This document shows positions 32,977 through 41,524 of a DNA stretch of 41,962 bases, piece after piece. The stretch covers positions 1 through 41,962 of the forward strand of contig PMES01000041.1 in NCBI GenBank assembly GCA_003154775.1, read 5' to 3'. Position numbers and translations under genes: made by a program. Source of the stretch: Acidobacteriota bacterium. Lineage in GTDB: Bacteria; Acidobacteriota; Terriglobia; Acidiferrales; UBA7541. The notes beneath the pieces are model-generated. The model was not told where the DNA came from and searched no databases. It worked only from the letters and a program-made list of their open reading frames with translations. The stretch's first letter is position 1, and every line of letters begins with the position of its first letter.

Positions 32977-33170
32977 CGGGGCATTTTGGCTTGGGTCCAC
33001 TGATTCCCGTTAGAATTTCGTCACGTCCGCCTGCACCAGAAATCCTAAACCTGAAATCCGAAGTTGGCCAATTACAGGCAAAAGCATCTTCTTTTGTTTC
33101 AATCGATTGTCGCCGAAGAATCCAACTTCGCCGAAGTTGAGTTTTCCAACGGCAACCACCACCCAAAATC

Positions 33171-33229
33171 TGTCATTCCGACCGGAGGGACGGCGGTTTT
33201 GGGCGCCCCGGAGCGGAGGAATCCCTCTT
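33171..33229 (+). repeat. Dispersed repeat of the TGTCATTCCGA…GAGGAATC type
   Basis: The element begins TGTCATTCCGACCGGAGG and ends GGAGCGGAGGAATCCCT, with ATTCC/GGAAT ends facing each other. Intergenic elements with these ends are, in my experience, abundant in acidobacterial and some other genomes. Only this copy is seen in the window. Confidence 0.5.
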
Positions 33230-33291
33230 CGACTTCGGATTTCGGGCTAAAAAGCGCAACGGTTCTTCAGTAACTGACGCCTCGGCCTGCC

Positions 33292-33314
33292 AAAAATGCT
33301 GGGAATTTCCCAGC
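33292..33314 (-). terminator. Terminator of the secretin gene
   Basis: On the minus strand GCTGGG-AAATT-CCCAGC forms a 6-bp stem with a 5-nt loop, followed by ATTTTT. It lies about 90 bp past the stop codon of the minus-strand secretin gene. Confidence 0.6.
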
Positions 33315-33403
33315 CTTAACGTGGCGCTGAGATGGGGCGATGCTCGCCCCCTGCACATAAGTCGCGTCTCGCCCGGCGCCGACAGAGCAGGCTTCCTCCT
33401 GGC

Positions 33404-36400
33404 TCAGAACTCGGGGCGCGTGGGTGGAGGCTGATTGGGCGCGGGCTGGTCGGGCATCCGCTGGCGCGGATTGGACTGATCCGGCGTCTCCGGAGGATTT
33501 GGTGCGGGCACCGGAGGCTGCCCCGGCGGAGTAGCGGGTTGCTCGCCCGCAGGTTGCGCGGGCTCCGGCGCGGGTTGCGGCGGTTCCGGAGGAGGCGCCA
33601 GAGGCACGTTGGCGCCGCTGGAACCGCGGCCAGTCGCGTCGCCACGACCCGCGTAAATATCGTGACTTTCGCGGAAGGGCAAACGCACGCACCGGGGCGT
33701 AATCAGGATTAGCAGTTCAGAATTCGTAAAGGAGTTGTTGTGCGCACCAAAGGCGTAGCCGACGCCGGGGATTTGAGCGAAGCCGGGAAGCCCGGTGATG
33801 GTGCGCGTCTCTTCCAGGTCCAGCAAACCGGTAAGGATGGAGGTTTCGTCTTCCTTTAAGCGAACCACCTGCGTGAGGGTGCGGTTGGTGATTACCGGAA
33901 TTCCGTTGACGCTCGACCCCGCAAGGGCCTTGATGTCGAACTCGAGTTGCAGGGTGACTTCCTTGTTGGGATGCAACGTGGGAGTGGCTTTCACTTTCAA
34001 GCCGATGTCTTCGTATTCCGAACCCGGGTAGGGTTGCTGGCTGATGGCCGGATTGGAGATGAGGCTGGTGGGGCTGGTGAGCAGGGTGACCAGGCCATCG
34101 GTGACTTGCCCGGAAACGAGTGGTATATTGTTGGCCACGACGATGTCCGGGAAGGTGCTGCTGGTAAAATCGCCAGCGAGGAGTGCGACGGGATTTGTCC
34201 CTGCAGCGGGCTCGATAGCGCTGACTAGAATCCCGCTGCCCGCATCCACAAATATGGATACGGCGTCCGCGCCGGCATCGGCGATAGCAACTCCGCTGGA
34301 ACCCTCCAGGAAGCTGCCGATCGCCACAGCGCTGGGTGAAGTGCCCACGGCAATGGGAGTTTGTGCAGAATAAGTGAAGGTGCCGTCGCCATTGCCGAGT
34401 AGGACGGAAATGGTGCCATCGGCCTGATTCGCGACGACCAGGGCCGGGCCGGTGCTGGCGCTCAAAGTTCCCGAAGCAATGGCCACGGGAGTCGTGCCAA
34501 CGGTGATGGGCGACTTGGGAAACTCGCTGAAGGTGCCGTTGCCATTCCCTTTGAGTACAGTCACCGTATTACTCGTCTGGTTGACGATGGCGAGGTCCTG
34601 AATGCCGTCGCCATTGAAATCAGTGACGGTGACGGCGACGGGGCCTTGTTCGGAATTAGCCACGACATTGGGAAGTGCGAAGGGCGAGCCCTTCACCTGG
34701 GCGAATGTGCCGTCGCCGTTGCCGGTAAACACGGAGTAGCTGTTGTCGTCGAAATTGGTGACCACGAAGCCGAGATTGCTGTCGGTATTCGTGTTGATCT
34801 CGCCGGCGGCAATGGCGGTGGGCCTTCTGCCAACGGTATATCTGACGGAGGTCGTGGGGTTGCTGAAGGTGCCGTCCCCATTCCCAAGGAGAACGCTCAC
34901 CGAATTGGTGACCTGCGACGCGACGAGCAAATCGGGGAACGAATCGGTTGCCGTGTTCAAGCTACCAACCACCAGTGCCGCAGGGATGCCTGCGCCGCCT
35001 TGCGTGGCGGTGATCTGCGCGGTGCCGGCGCCGACGCCGGTGGCGAGGCCGCTGCTCGCATTGATAGTTGCGGCGGACGTGTTGGAAGAAGTCCAGAGGA
35101 CATTGCCGGAAATGTCCTGGGTGGTGCCGTCGCTGTAGGTGCCAGTGGCGGAAAACTGCTGTGTTGCATTCAGCCCGATGGATGGGGTTGCGGGAGCGAC
35201 GGCAATGGATTTGAGGGTTGCCGTGGTGATCTTGAGCGGTATCGAGCCGCTGGCCACGGTGCCAAGCGTAGCGGTAATTTGCGTGGTGCCAGCCACGAGG
35301 CCGCGGGCCAGCCCGGTGCCTGCGCCGATCGAGGCCGTGGCGGGCACGGAAGAAGCCCAGGTCGCGCTCGTGGTGATGTTTGCCGTGCTCAGGTCGCTAT
35401 AGGTTCCGGTGGCCGTAAATTGCTGCGTGGTGCCGAGAGCAATGGAGGGAGTCGCGGGGGCCACGCTGATGGACTGCAAAGTGGCGGAAGTGATGTTCAG
35501 CGGCACGGCTGGGCTGGTGATGCCGCCGAGCGAAGCCGTGATGTTTGCCGTACCCGCCAGCAGACCAAGCGCGATTCCCGAAGCCGGGTTGATCGCCGCA
35601 ATCGAAGTGTTGGAGGAGGACCAGGAGGCGGCGTGCGTGATGTCCTGAGTGGTGCCGTCGCTGAAAGTGCCTGTGGCCGTGAGTTGCAGGGTAGCTCCCT
35701 TGGCAATGGAAGAGTTGGCGGGTGTGACGGCAATGGAGGCCAAGGTGGCCGAGGTTACGGTGAGATTCACGGCAGGACTCACGATGCCCTGCGTGTTTCC
35801 TGGCGCTCCTCCCGCCAGGAGAAAGGGTGAGCCATTTGCTTGGGCGAACTGGGAGACGGAGTTGGGTCCCTGATTCAGAAGAATGGTGATGGAGTTATCC
35901 GCCTGGTTGAGGACCGCGAGATCTTGCGTGCCGACGAGACGGAAATCGGCGGTAACGAGAGCGACAGGAGATTGGCCGACGGTGAACTGCTGCGTTGGAA
36001 TCGCGGTGCCAATTCCGCCAGGATTGCCAGTGAAACCCGTGCTGCCGAGGCTGCCGGAGAGTAAGGAGAGCGTGATGGGGTAGCGATCACCCACGAAGAA
36101 TGTGGCCGGCTTGCCATCCTGCGCGCGGAGCAGAACCTGCCGGCCGCTGTGTACCAGCGAAAGGGCTTGGGAGAACTGGGCGGAAGCCGTGGGCAGGGTC
36201 AGCAGGAAAGTCGATTTTCCTCCCCCAAGTGCGATCAGCGCGGGGATAGCGGAGGCCAGACTGGTAATGCTAGTCGCGGAGGAGGCACCGGCAGAGCTGC
36301 CGAAAATGGTAGCGAGCAGGGTCAGCAAAGCCGTGAGGCTGGGTGCGCTGCGTATCTGCTGAATGAGGTTTGGCGGAATCGCAGACATAGTGACACTGGA

Positions 36401-37426
36401 GGGCGGCGTGATCCCGAGGTTTGAACCGAGGGTGCGGTCCACTTCAAGAAGATCGATTTCCAGAAGCACTTCGCCATGATCGTGCTCCAACTGCCGGATG
36501 ATCTCTCCGGCAAGACGCACCCGCGGCACGGTGTCGCGGATGGTCAGGGAACGCGATGCCACGGACTGCTGCATGTGCTGGGAGCCCGTGAGTTCGCGAA
36601 CGATGCGAAAGATCTCCGTCATTTCGGTGGCTTCGAGGGAGACCGGCAACCGGAAGGTCTCTTCGATTTCGGGTTCGTACTGCTTGCGCTTTTCGGCGGT
36701 ATCGGCGAACACGAACATGAGCTTCGGATTCAGCGCGCGCCAGGAGGTGCCCGATTCCAGCAGGAGCACCTTCATGGCGGTATCGAAATCGGCGTTTTCC
36801 AGGCGCAAGCTGACGTTGCGCGCGGGTAGATCGGTGTCGAAGCTGGCCTTGATGCCATAGGCGGACGCGATTTGCTCGTAAGCGCTGCGGACATCGCCGC
36901 GCAGGTTGAAGCTGCGGGTGGCTTTTTGCGGCTGGAGGACGGGCAAACCCGTGGGAGGTTCTTCGCGCTGAAGTTCCTCTTTCTCGTTGCCACGAGCCTG
37001 AAATTGCCGCAAACGTTCTTCAACAATAGTGTTGCCGGGGTCGATATGCAGAGCGGCGCCAAGTTCCATAGTGGCTGCCTGGAAGTTTTCATCGAGCGCA
37101 AGGCGTTCGGCGTTGTCCACGTGGGCGCGAACGAGCTTCGAGCGCAAGGCTGCGCCTTTACTCACGATGGTGACATCAAACGGGGCGTAGCGTGCCGCCT
37201 CTTCGTAAGCTCGCAGGGCTGCTTCGTCATCGCCGGCGGCTTCGGCTTTGGCAGCGAGTTCGACGAGTTTTTTTGCCAGTTTTGGGTCCGGCTTCATGAT
37301 GGCGAATGGATCCTGCGCGGGCTGCCCGGCAGAAGAGCCGGATTGCGCGGGCAATTGCCCACAAAGGAGCAGCCCGGAGAGCAAAAGCGAAAGACCAGGG
37401 CGCAAGGTGGCAGCAAGCATTCTCAT
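33404..37426 (-). CDS. Secretin with a nested propeller and Ig-like insertion
   Basis: 1,340 residues from ATG 37426 (TTG 37438 also possible). Order of parts, approximate residues: signal peptide 1-28; TPR-like helices 50-130; N0/STN domain 172-225 (FNLRGDVRSAYEQIASAYGI); N1 domain 255-318; first half of the secretin domain 319-455 (HGEVLLEIDLLEVDRTLG … DGKPATFFVGDRYPI); one FG-GAP-like blade 480-541; three BIG_2 Ig-like repeats 558-646, 647-734 and 736-814; six more blades 816-1121 (VTDFNGDGIQDLAIVNQ, LLGNGDGTF); second half of the secretin domain 1131-1248 (EYEDIGLKVKATP … ILTGLLDLEE … LPGFAQIPGVGYAF); Pro-rich tail 1271-1340. Secretins form outer-membrane channels for type II secretion or type IV pili. 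No pil or gsp genes are adjacent, so its system is unknown. The frame is intact throughout. Confidence 0.88.
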   Translation of the reverse strand: MRMLAATLRPGLSLLLSGLLLCGQLPAQSGSSAGQPAQDPFAIMKPDPKLAKKLVELAAKAEAAGDDEAALRAYEEAARYAPFDVTIVSKGAALRSKLVRAHVDNAERLALDENFQAATMELGAALHIDPGNTIVEERLRQFQARGNEKEELQREEPPTGLPVLQPQKATRSFNLRGDVRSAYEQIASAYGIKASFDTDLPARNVSLRLENADFDTAMKVLLLESGTSWRALNPKLMFVFADTAEKRKQYEPEIEETFRLPVSLEATEMTEIFRIVRELTGSQHMQQSVASRSLTIRDTVPRVRLAGEIIRQLEHDHGEVLLEIDLLEVDRTLGSNLGITPPSSVTMSAIPPNLIQQIRSAPSLTALLTLLATIFGSSAGASSATSITSLASAIPALIALGGGKSTFLLTLPTASAQFSQALSLVHSGRQVLLRAQDGKPATFFVGDRYPITLSLLSGSLGSTGFTGNPGGIGTAIPTQQFTVGQSPVALVTADFRLVGTQDLAVLNQADNSITILLNQGPNSVSQFAQANGSPFLLAGGAPGNTQGIVSPAVNLTVTSATLASIAVTPANSSIAKGATLQLTATGTFSDGTTQDITHAASWSSSNTSIAAINPASGIALGLLAGTANITASLGGITSPAVPLNITSATLQSISVAPATPSIALGTTQQFTATGTYSDLSTANITTSATWASSVPATASIGAGTGLARGLVAGTTQITATLGTVASGSIPLKITTATLKSIAVAPATPSIGLNATQQFSATGTYSDGTTQDISGNVLWTSSNTSAATINASSGLATGVGAGTAQITATQGGAGIPAALVVGSLNTATDSFPDLLVASQVTNSVSVLLGNGDGTFSNPTTSVRYTVGRRPTAIAAGEINTNTDSNLGFVVTNFDDNSYSVFTGNGDGTFAQVKGSPFALPNVVANSEQGPVAVTVTDFNGDGIQDLAIVNQTSNTVTVLKGNGNGTFSEFPKSPITVGTTPVAIASGTLSASTGPALVVANQADGTISVLLGNGDGTFTYSAQTPIAVGTSPSAVAIGSFLEGSSGVAIADAGADAVSIFVDAGSGILVSAIEPAAGTNPVALLAGDFTSSTFPDIVVANNIPLVSGQVTDGLVTLLTSPTSLISNPAISQQPYPGSEYEDIGLKVKATPTLHPNKEVTLQLEFDIKALAGSSVNGIPVITNRTLTQVVRLKEDETSILTGLLDLEETRTITGLPGFAQIPGVGYAFGAHNNSFTNSELLILITPRCVRLPFRESHDIYAGRGDATGRGSSGANVPLAPPPEPPQPAPEPAQPAGEQPATPPGQPPVPAPNPPETPDQSNPRQRMPDQPAPNQPPPTRPEF
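34037..36052 (-). other. Nested insertion within the secretin domain
   Basis: About 672 residues separate the strand ending FFVGDRYPI from the strand starting EYEDIGLKVK, which in GspD/PilQ are joined by only some 15-25 residues. The insert reads as blade 1 of an FG-GAP/VCBS propeller, three BIG_2 domains (about 34981-35761), then blades 2 to 7. One plus six blades would complete a seven-bladed propeller, with the Ig domains looped out between blades 1 and 2. Confidence 0.75.
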
Positions 37427-37478
37427 GGTTAGACGCAAGAGTCTATTCTACCGTGAGGAAAGGGCAGGAAGGGTGAGC

Positions 37479-37507
37479 TTGACGAGGGAAAGGGTGAGGG
37501 GTAAACT
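37479..37507 (+). promoter_or_regulatory. Sigma-70-type promoter of the FTR1 iron operon
   Basis: TTGACG at 37479-37484 and TAAACT at 37502-37507 are spaced by 17 nt, a near-consensus arrangement. Transcription would begin near 37514, about 30 bases before the TTG start at 37546. Confidence 0.75.
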
Positions 37508-37517
37508 CATAGTGTTG

Positions 37518-37534
37518 TTGCAAATGATTTTCAA
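37518..37534 (+). promoter_or_regulatory. Candidate Fur box
   Basis: TTGCAAAT-G-ATTTTCAA is an 8-1-8 inverted repeat with one mismatch and closely resembles Fur boxes of the AAATGATTTTCA kind. It lies just past the predicted transcription start and directly before the Shine-Dalgarno GGAG (37537-37540), where a bound repressor would block the operon. Confidence 0.6.
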
Positions 37535-37545
37535 CTGGAGATCCC

Positions 37546-38808
37546 TTGCTCTCCGCTTTCCTCATTGCCCTTCGTGAAGGCGTCGAAGCCGCCCTAGTCG
37601 TCGGTATCATCCTCGTCTATCTGTCGCGCACCGGGCGCGCCCATCTGGCGCGCTACGTTTGGGGCGGGGTGGCCAGTGCCGTGGCGCTAAGTCTTGCGGC
37701 TGCAATTGCTTTAGAGCGATTCCAGATCAGCGAGGACGGGTTTGAAGGGTTGCTGCTGCTGGTGGCTGCCGTCTTTGTGGTCACCATGATCTTCTGGATG
37801 AACCGCGTGGCGCGGCACCTGAAAAAGGAAATTGAGCAAAAGGTGGAGAGTTACGCGGAGCGCGCGGGCAAGGCCGCTGGGTGGGGTATCGCGCTATTCG
37901 TTTTCCTGATGGTGCTGCGCGAAGGAGCGGAACTCGCGCTGATTCTGCGCGCGGTGGAGATGTCCACGGAAGGGCTGCAAACGTGGATTGGCACAGGCGT
38001 GGGGATTGGCGCGGCGGTGGCGGTGGGAGTTTTCTTTTTCAAGGGGACACTAAAGGTGCCGCTGCACCGGTTTTTCGCCGTGACCAGCGCGATACTGATC
38101 CTGGTGGCGATTCAACTGGCGGTTACGGGTTTGCACGAATTGAGCGAAGCGCGCTGGCTGCCGTCCAGCAAAGCCGAGATGGCGGTGCTGGGGCCGATCG
38201 TGGCCAATGAGTTGTTTTTCTTTGTTTTTGTCTTTGGCGCTGCGGCGCTGATGATTTTCCGCGAGTGGCAATCGGCCTCGCATGCTAAGGCGGCGACCAC
38301 GGCGACAACTGACGCGGAGCGGCGCCTCCTGGAAGCGCAGAACCGGCGGCAGCGGCGCTGGATGATTGCGGCCGCCGCGATGAGCCTGAGCGTGATCCTG
38401 GCGCTGACGGCCGATTTTATTTATGCGCGGGTGAATGCGGCTCCGGTGCAGGCGAAACCCGTGGAAGCGGTGAACGATCTTGTGCGCATTCCTGTGGCGG
38501 AAGTGCAGGATGGCAATCTCCATTTGTTTTCGATCAACGTCAATGGCCAGGCCATCCGGTTCCTGGTGATCAAGAAGCCGGGCGGCTACGGCACGGCGCT
38601 GGATGCCTGCCTCATCTGCGGCGCGGACGGCTACCGCCAGGAAGGGCAGAACGTCATTTGCCGGCGTTGCGCCTCGGCCATCTACATTCCTTCGATCGGG
38701 CAAAAAGGCGGCTGCAATCCCATCGGTTTCGCATCGCATGTGGATGGCGACACGATCGTGATTGATGCTTCGGCGCTGAGCAAAGCCGCGGAGGAGGTAC
38801 CGAAGTAG
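37546..38808 (+). CDS. FTR1-family iron permease fused to a DUF2318 metal-binding domain
   Basis: 420 residues from TTG 37546 with GGAG five bases upstream. The first ~290 residues are a seven-helix FTR1/EfeU-type permease with both iron-motif copies REGxE: Arg10-Glu14 (LREGVEAAL) and Arg125-Glu129 (LREGAELAL). A further helix (about 275-295) leads to a C-terminal DUF2318 domain (about 310-420) with two Cys pairs (Cys355, Cys358, Cys372, Cys375) and Cys390 in GGCNPIGF, likely binding a metal or cluster outside the cytoplasm. In Campylobacter the FTR1 (Cj1658) and DUF2318 (Cj1660) parts are separate proteins of the P19 iron system. The downstream permeases and ATPase match the rest of that system; no P19 gene is visible. 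Iron regulation is supported by the upstream Fur-like box. Confidence 0.9.
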   Translation: MLSAFLIALREGVEAALVVGIILVYLSRTGRAHLARYVWGGVASAVALSLAAAIALERFQISEDGFEGLLLLVAAVFVVTMIFWMNRVARHLKKEIEQKVESYAERAGKAAGWGIALFVFLMVLREGAELALILRAVEMSTEGLQTWIGTGVGIGAAVAVGVFFFKGTLKVPLHRFFAVTSAILILVAIQLAVTGLHELSEARWLPSSKAEMAVLGPIVANELFFFVFVFGAAALMIFREWQSASHAKAATTATTDAERRLLEAQNRRQRRWMIAAAAMSLSVILALTADFIYARVNAAPVQAKPVEAVNDLVRIPVAEVQDGNLHLFSINVNGQAIRFLVIKKPGGYGTALDACLICGADGYRQEGQNVICRRCASAIYIPSIGQKGGCNPIGFASHVDGDTIVIDASALSKAAEEVPK

Positions 38809-38855
38809 GGAAGGAGCCGTCGTTTAGGCAGCTTGCTGCACAACTCCGCGGTTCA

Positions 38856-38920
38856 GGGGGTCGGAGCTTTAGCTCCGACATTAAGTGCTTGGCTATTACA
38901 GGGCTTTAGCCCCTGAGGAA
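38856..38920 (-). repeat. Dispersed bipartite palindromic repeat, copy 2 (inverted)
   Basis: This is the same element as at 374-439 in opposite orientation: an 8-bp stem with 4-nt loop at 38860-38879 (GTCGGAGC / GCTCCGAC) and GGGCTTTAGCCC at 38901-38912, 21 nt apart, ending CTGAGGAA. A further short inverted repeat GCAGC-TT-GCTGC is at 38828-38839. The element fills most of the gap 38809-39059 inside the iron operon. Confidence 0.7.
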
Positions 38921-39059
38921 ATGGTTTTGAGCCTTTTCCGCAGCCCCTTCTTGGCACGCCGCGGCCACAGACCTCAATCCGGATTTGGCCGCAGGGGCCG
39001 CTTCATCATGATAGGGGATTTTTTGTTCTGAACTGACACAGGCTTTCTGACCAGGTGCC

Positions 39060-40367
39060 ATGTTCCTTCGACTTGTAGCGGATTCATTTACACGCCGGCC
39101 ACGCCGTAAGTTGTTGACCATGGCCGCGCTCGCGCTGGGCATGGCCGTGGCCACGGCGGCGCTGAGCGTGTCGCTGGACGTAGGCGACCGTCTGGCCCAG
39201 GAATTCCGAAGCCTGGGAGCGAATCTGTTGGTGACGCCGCAGGCGGATTCGTTGCCGCTGGAGATTGGCGGCGTGGATTACCGCCCAGCGAACGCGGGAG
39301 CGTACCTGCCGGAAGCCGACCTGGGGAAACTGAAAACGATTTTCTGGCGTTTCAACATCATGTCCTTCGCGCCAATCTTGGACGTGCCGGTGGACGCAGT
39401 GGCAGTGAACAACAGCGCGGTTGGGCCGCTGCGAGCGATTGGCAGGACGACACTCATTGGGACTTGGCACGACCGAGAGGTTCCCGTTCCTGACGGCACC
39501 ACCTACGAAACGGGGATCGAGAAAACGAATCCCTGGTGGCATGTGGAGGGGAAATGGTTCAAAGACAATTCCACGGATTGTGTCGTTGGTGCCGGATTTG
39601 CCAAGAGATACGGCGTGAAGGTGGGCGATGTCCTGAATGTGGCGGCGACTGACAAGTCCACCGGAATGGCGCTGACCGTTGTCGGGATTTTGACGACAGG
39701 CGGGCCGGAGGATGATGCGATTGTTGTTTCGCTTGCCATGGCGCAACAACTGGCCAACAAGCCCGGGCAATACCGGCGGCTGTATGTGAGCGCGCTGACG
39801 AAGCCGGAAGACGCGTTTGCGCGAAAAGATCCCAAGACCATGACGCCGGCGGAATTCGACACGTGGTACTGCACGCCGTACATCAGTGCGATTGCGCTGC
39901 AGATCAGCGAGGAGCTGAAGGGCACGGACGTGCGCGTAATCCGGCGCGTGGCCGAAGGCGAAGGCAACATCTTGACGCGGGTGCGCACGCTGCTGTGGCT
40001 GGTGACTTTCGCGGCGCTGCTGGCGGCGGCATTGGCGGTGGGAGCTTCGGCGGCGGCATCGGTGATCGAGAGGCGCACGGAGATTGGGCTCATGAAGGCG
40101 CTGGGTGCGAGCTCGGGACTTGTTGGGGTGCTGCTGGCCGCAGAACAGTTGCTGCTGGCGTTTGTGGGAGGCGGAATCGGGTACGCACTGGGCATTGTAT
40201 TGGCGCGCTTGCTTGGCGAGCGGATTTTCGGATTTGCGCCGGCGCCCAAGCTGTTTGTACTGCTGATTATTCTTGGGCTAGCGGCGGTGATCACGCTATT
40301 GGGCAGCGCGTTTCCGCTCCGCCGGGCTTCGCGCTACGATCCGGCGCCGATTTTGCGAGGCGAATGA
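39060..40367 (+). CDS. FtsX/MacB-type ABC permease, iron operon (first)
   Basis: 435 residues. The N-terminal helix (about 18-40, LLTMAALALGMAVATAALSV) is followed by a large periplasmic MacB-like domain (about 42-310) and three C-terminal helices of the FtsX domain (about 318-340, 355-385, 395-420), with the coupling-type motif RRTEIGLMKALGASSGLVGV. The final SRYDPAPILRGE is typical of MacB/LolE permeases. The periplasmic domain includes an aromatic-rich block (TNPWWHVEGKWFKDN) and a Cys-containing segment (DTWYCTPYIS). Position after FTR1-DUF2318 corresponds to Cj1661/Cj1662 of the Campylobacter P19 system. It overlaps the next permease gene by 4 bp (ATGA). Confidence 0.85.
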   Translation: MFLRLVADSFTRRPRRKLLTMAALALGMAVATAALSVSLDVGDRLAQEFRSLGANLLVTPQADSLPLEIGGVDYRPANAGAYLPEADLGKLKTIFWRFNIMSFAPILDVPVDAVAVNNSAVGPLRAIGRTTLIGTWHDREVPVPDGTTYETGIEKTNPWWHVEGKWFKDNSTDCVVGAGFAKRYGVKVGDVLNVAATDKSTGMALTVVGILTTGGPEDDAIVVSLAMAQQLANKPGQYRRLYVSALTKPEDAFARKDPKTMTPAEFDTWYCTPYISAIALQISEELKGTDVRVIRRVAEGEGNILTRVRTLLWLVTFAALLAAALAVGASAAASVIERRTEIGLMKALGASSGLVGVLLAAEQLLLAFVGGGIGYALGIVLARLLGERIFGFAPAPKLFVLLIILGLAAVITLLGSAFPLRRASRYDPAPILRGE

Positions 40368-41524
40368 TGCCGACCACCGCAATGTTCTGGCGCATTGTGC
40401 GGCGGCTGCTGACCGCGAATTATGCCCGGCTTTTCGTGATTTTGCTGGCGCTGGGAGCGGGCGCGGCGGTGACGTCGGCGCTGCTGAATCTGCAGATTGA
40501 CGCCAAGCGGCGTTTGACCACGGAATTTCGCGCACTGGGAGCGAACGTGATCGTGGCGCCCCGCGAATCGGGCACGGACGGAAATGGCGCGACGCTGGAC
40601 GAGGCCGTGCTGGGGCAGCTACCCGCGCATCACGAAGGCAAGCTGGTACCGGCGGTGGCTTTTCTGTATGTGATCGGGGAAATCGCCAAAGCAGGAGAGA
40701 TTCACTTCGAACCGGCGGTGATCGCGGGCACAGAGGGCCACGGCTTGACGGAAATTCGCCCGGGCCGGCGGAGCGAGTACGTTGCGGCCTTGGAGAGCGA
40801 TCCGGAGGCCTGCGAAGTCGGGGCTAAAGCCGCCACGCAATTTGCGGTTCACGCGGGAGACTCGCTGCAACTCCGAAATGAGGGACGCACGGCGAGCTGC
40901 AAGGTGTTTGCAGTGGTGGCCACGGGCGGGGCGGAAGACACGCAGATTTTCACGCGCCTCTCCACGGCGCAAGCCCTGGCGAATCTGCCCGGCCGCATCA
41001 GCTTGATCCAACTCAGCGTGACGGGCACCCCCGATTCGTTGATCCGATTCATCGCGAGGTTGGGGCAGAGCCTTCCGGGAGTAGATGTACGCGGCATCAA
41101 GCAACTCGCTGAAGCGGAAGGCCGCATCTACAATCGCATCAGCGGGCTGCTTTCCGCGACGGTGATTCTCGTTCTGATTTTGACTTCGCTGTGCGTGATG
41201 GCGGGCATGAGCAACGTGGCCATCGAGCGCAAAAACGACGTCGGCCTGATGAAGGCCATCGGCGGGTCGGTGCGCCGCGTGGTGCGGCTGTTCCTCGCCG
41301 AAGCCATTCTCATGGGGATTGTCGGGGGCTTGGTGGGATCGGCGATCGGGTTGCTCGTATCGATCTGGCTGGGAAAAGCGGTGTTTGGCGTGGCTGCGCA
41401 GCCGCGCTGGATTGTGTATCCTTTTTCTGTGGCCATCACCGTGGTTGTTTCCATTGCCAGCGCGTTTCCGTTGCGGCGGCTCGCCAGTATTCGTCCCGCG
41501 TCGGTATTTCGAGGTGAAGCGTGA
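40364..41524 (+). CDS. FtsX/MacB-type ABC permease, iron operon (second)
   Basis: 386 residues from ATG 40364, inside the stop region of the first permease; ATG 40367 or 40382 are alternatives. Same plan: N-terminal helix (about 23-45, LFVILLALGAGAAVTSALLN), periplasmic domain (about 46-255), then three helices with AIERKNDVGLMKAIGGSVRR and ending SIRPASVFRGEA. It pairs with the first permease as an asymmetric dimer. The periplasmic domain is shorter than in its neighbour and contains two cysteines (SDPEACEVG and GRTASCKVF). The stop overlaps the start of the ATPase gene by 4 bp (GTGA). Confidence 0.87.
   Translation: MMPTTAMFWRIVRRLLTANYARLFVILLALGAGAAVTSALLNLQIDAKRRLTTEFRALGANVIVAPRESGTDGNGATLDEAVLGQLPAHHEGKLVPAVAFLYVIGEIAKAGEIHFEPAVIAGTEGHGLTEIRPGRRSEYVAALESDPEACEVGAKAATQFAVHAGDSLQLRNEGRTASCKVFAVVATGGAEDTQIFTRLSTAQALANLPGRISLIQLSVTGTPDSLIRFIARLGQSLPGVDVRGIKQLAEAEGRIYNRISGLLSATVILVLILTSLCVMAGMSNVAIERKNDVGLMKAIGGSVRRVVRLFLAEAILMGIVGGLVGSAIGLLVSIWLGKAVFGVAAQPRWIVYPFSVAITVVVSIASAFPLRRLASIRPASVFRGEA

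Larger units (their letters stand above)
32977..33403. other. Gap between truB and the secretin gene: repeats and hairpins
   Basis: This 427-bp stretch holds no convincing gene; the small frame from 33064 has no ribosome binding site. It contains a perfect hairpin CAACTTCG-C-CGAAGTTG at 33123-33139 followed by AGTTTTCC, which may be a weak terminator for truB. It also contains the dispersed repeat at 33171-33229 and the minus-strand terminator at 33292-33314. Confidence 0.6.

Noticed and set aside
34646-35830. 394-codon plus-strand open frame across the secretin insertion
   Set aside because: The product is a Gly/Arg/Ala-rich mirror of the repeat-rich minus-strand gene; the Ig and FG-GAP motifs are only in the minus-strand frame.
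39863-40363. Upstream extension of the second iron-operon permease into the first
   Set aside because: The extra 167 residues are out-of-frame reading of the first permease; the ATGA overlap at 40364 gives the expected N-terminus.
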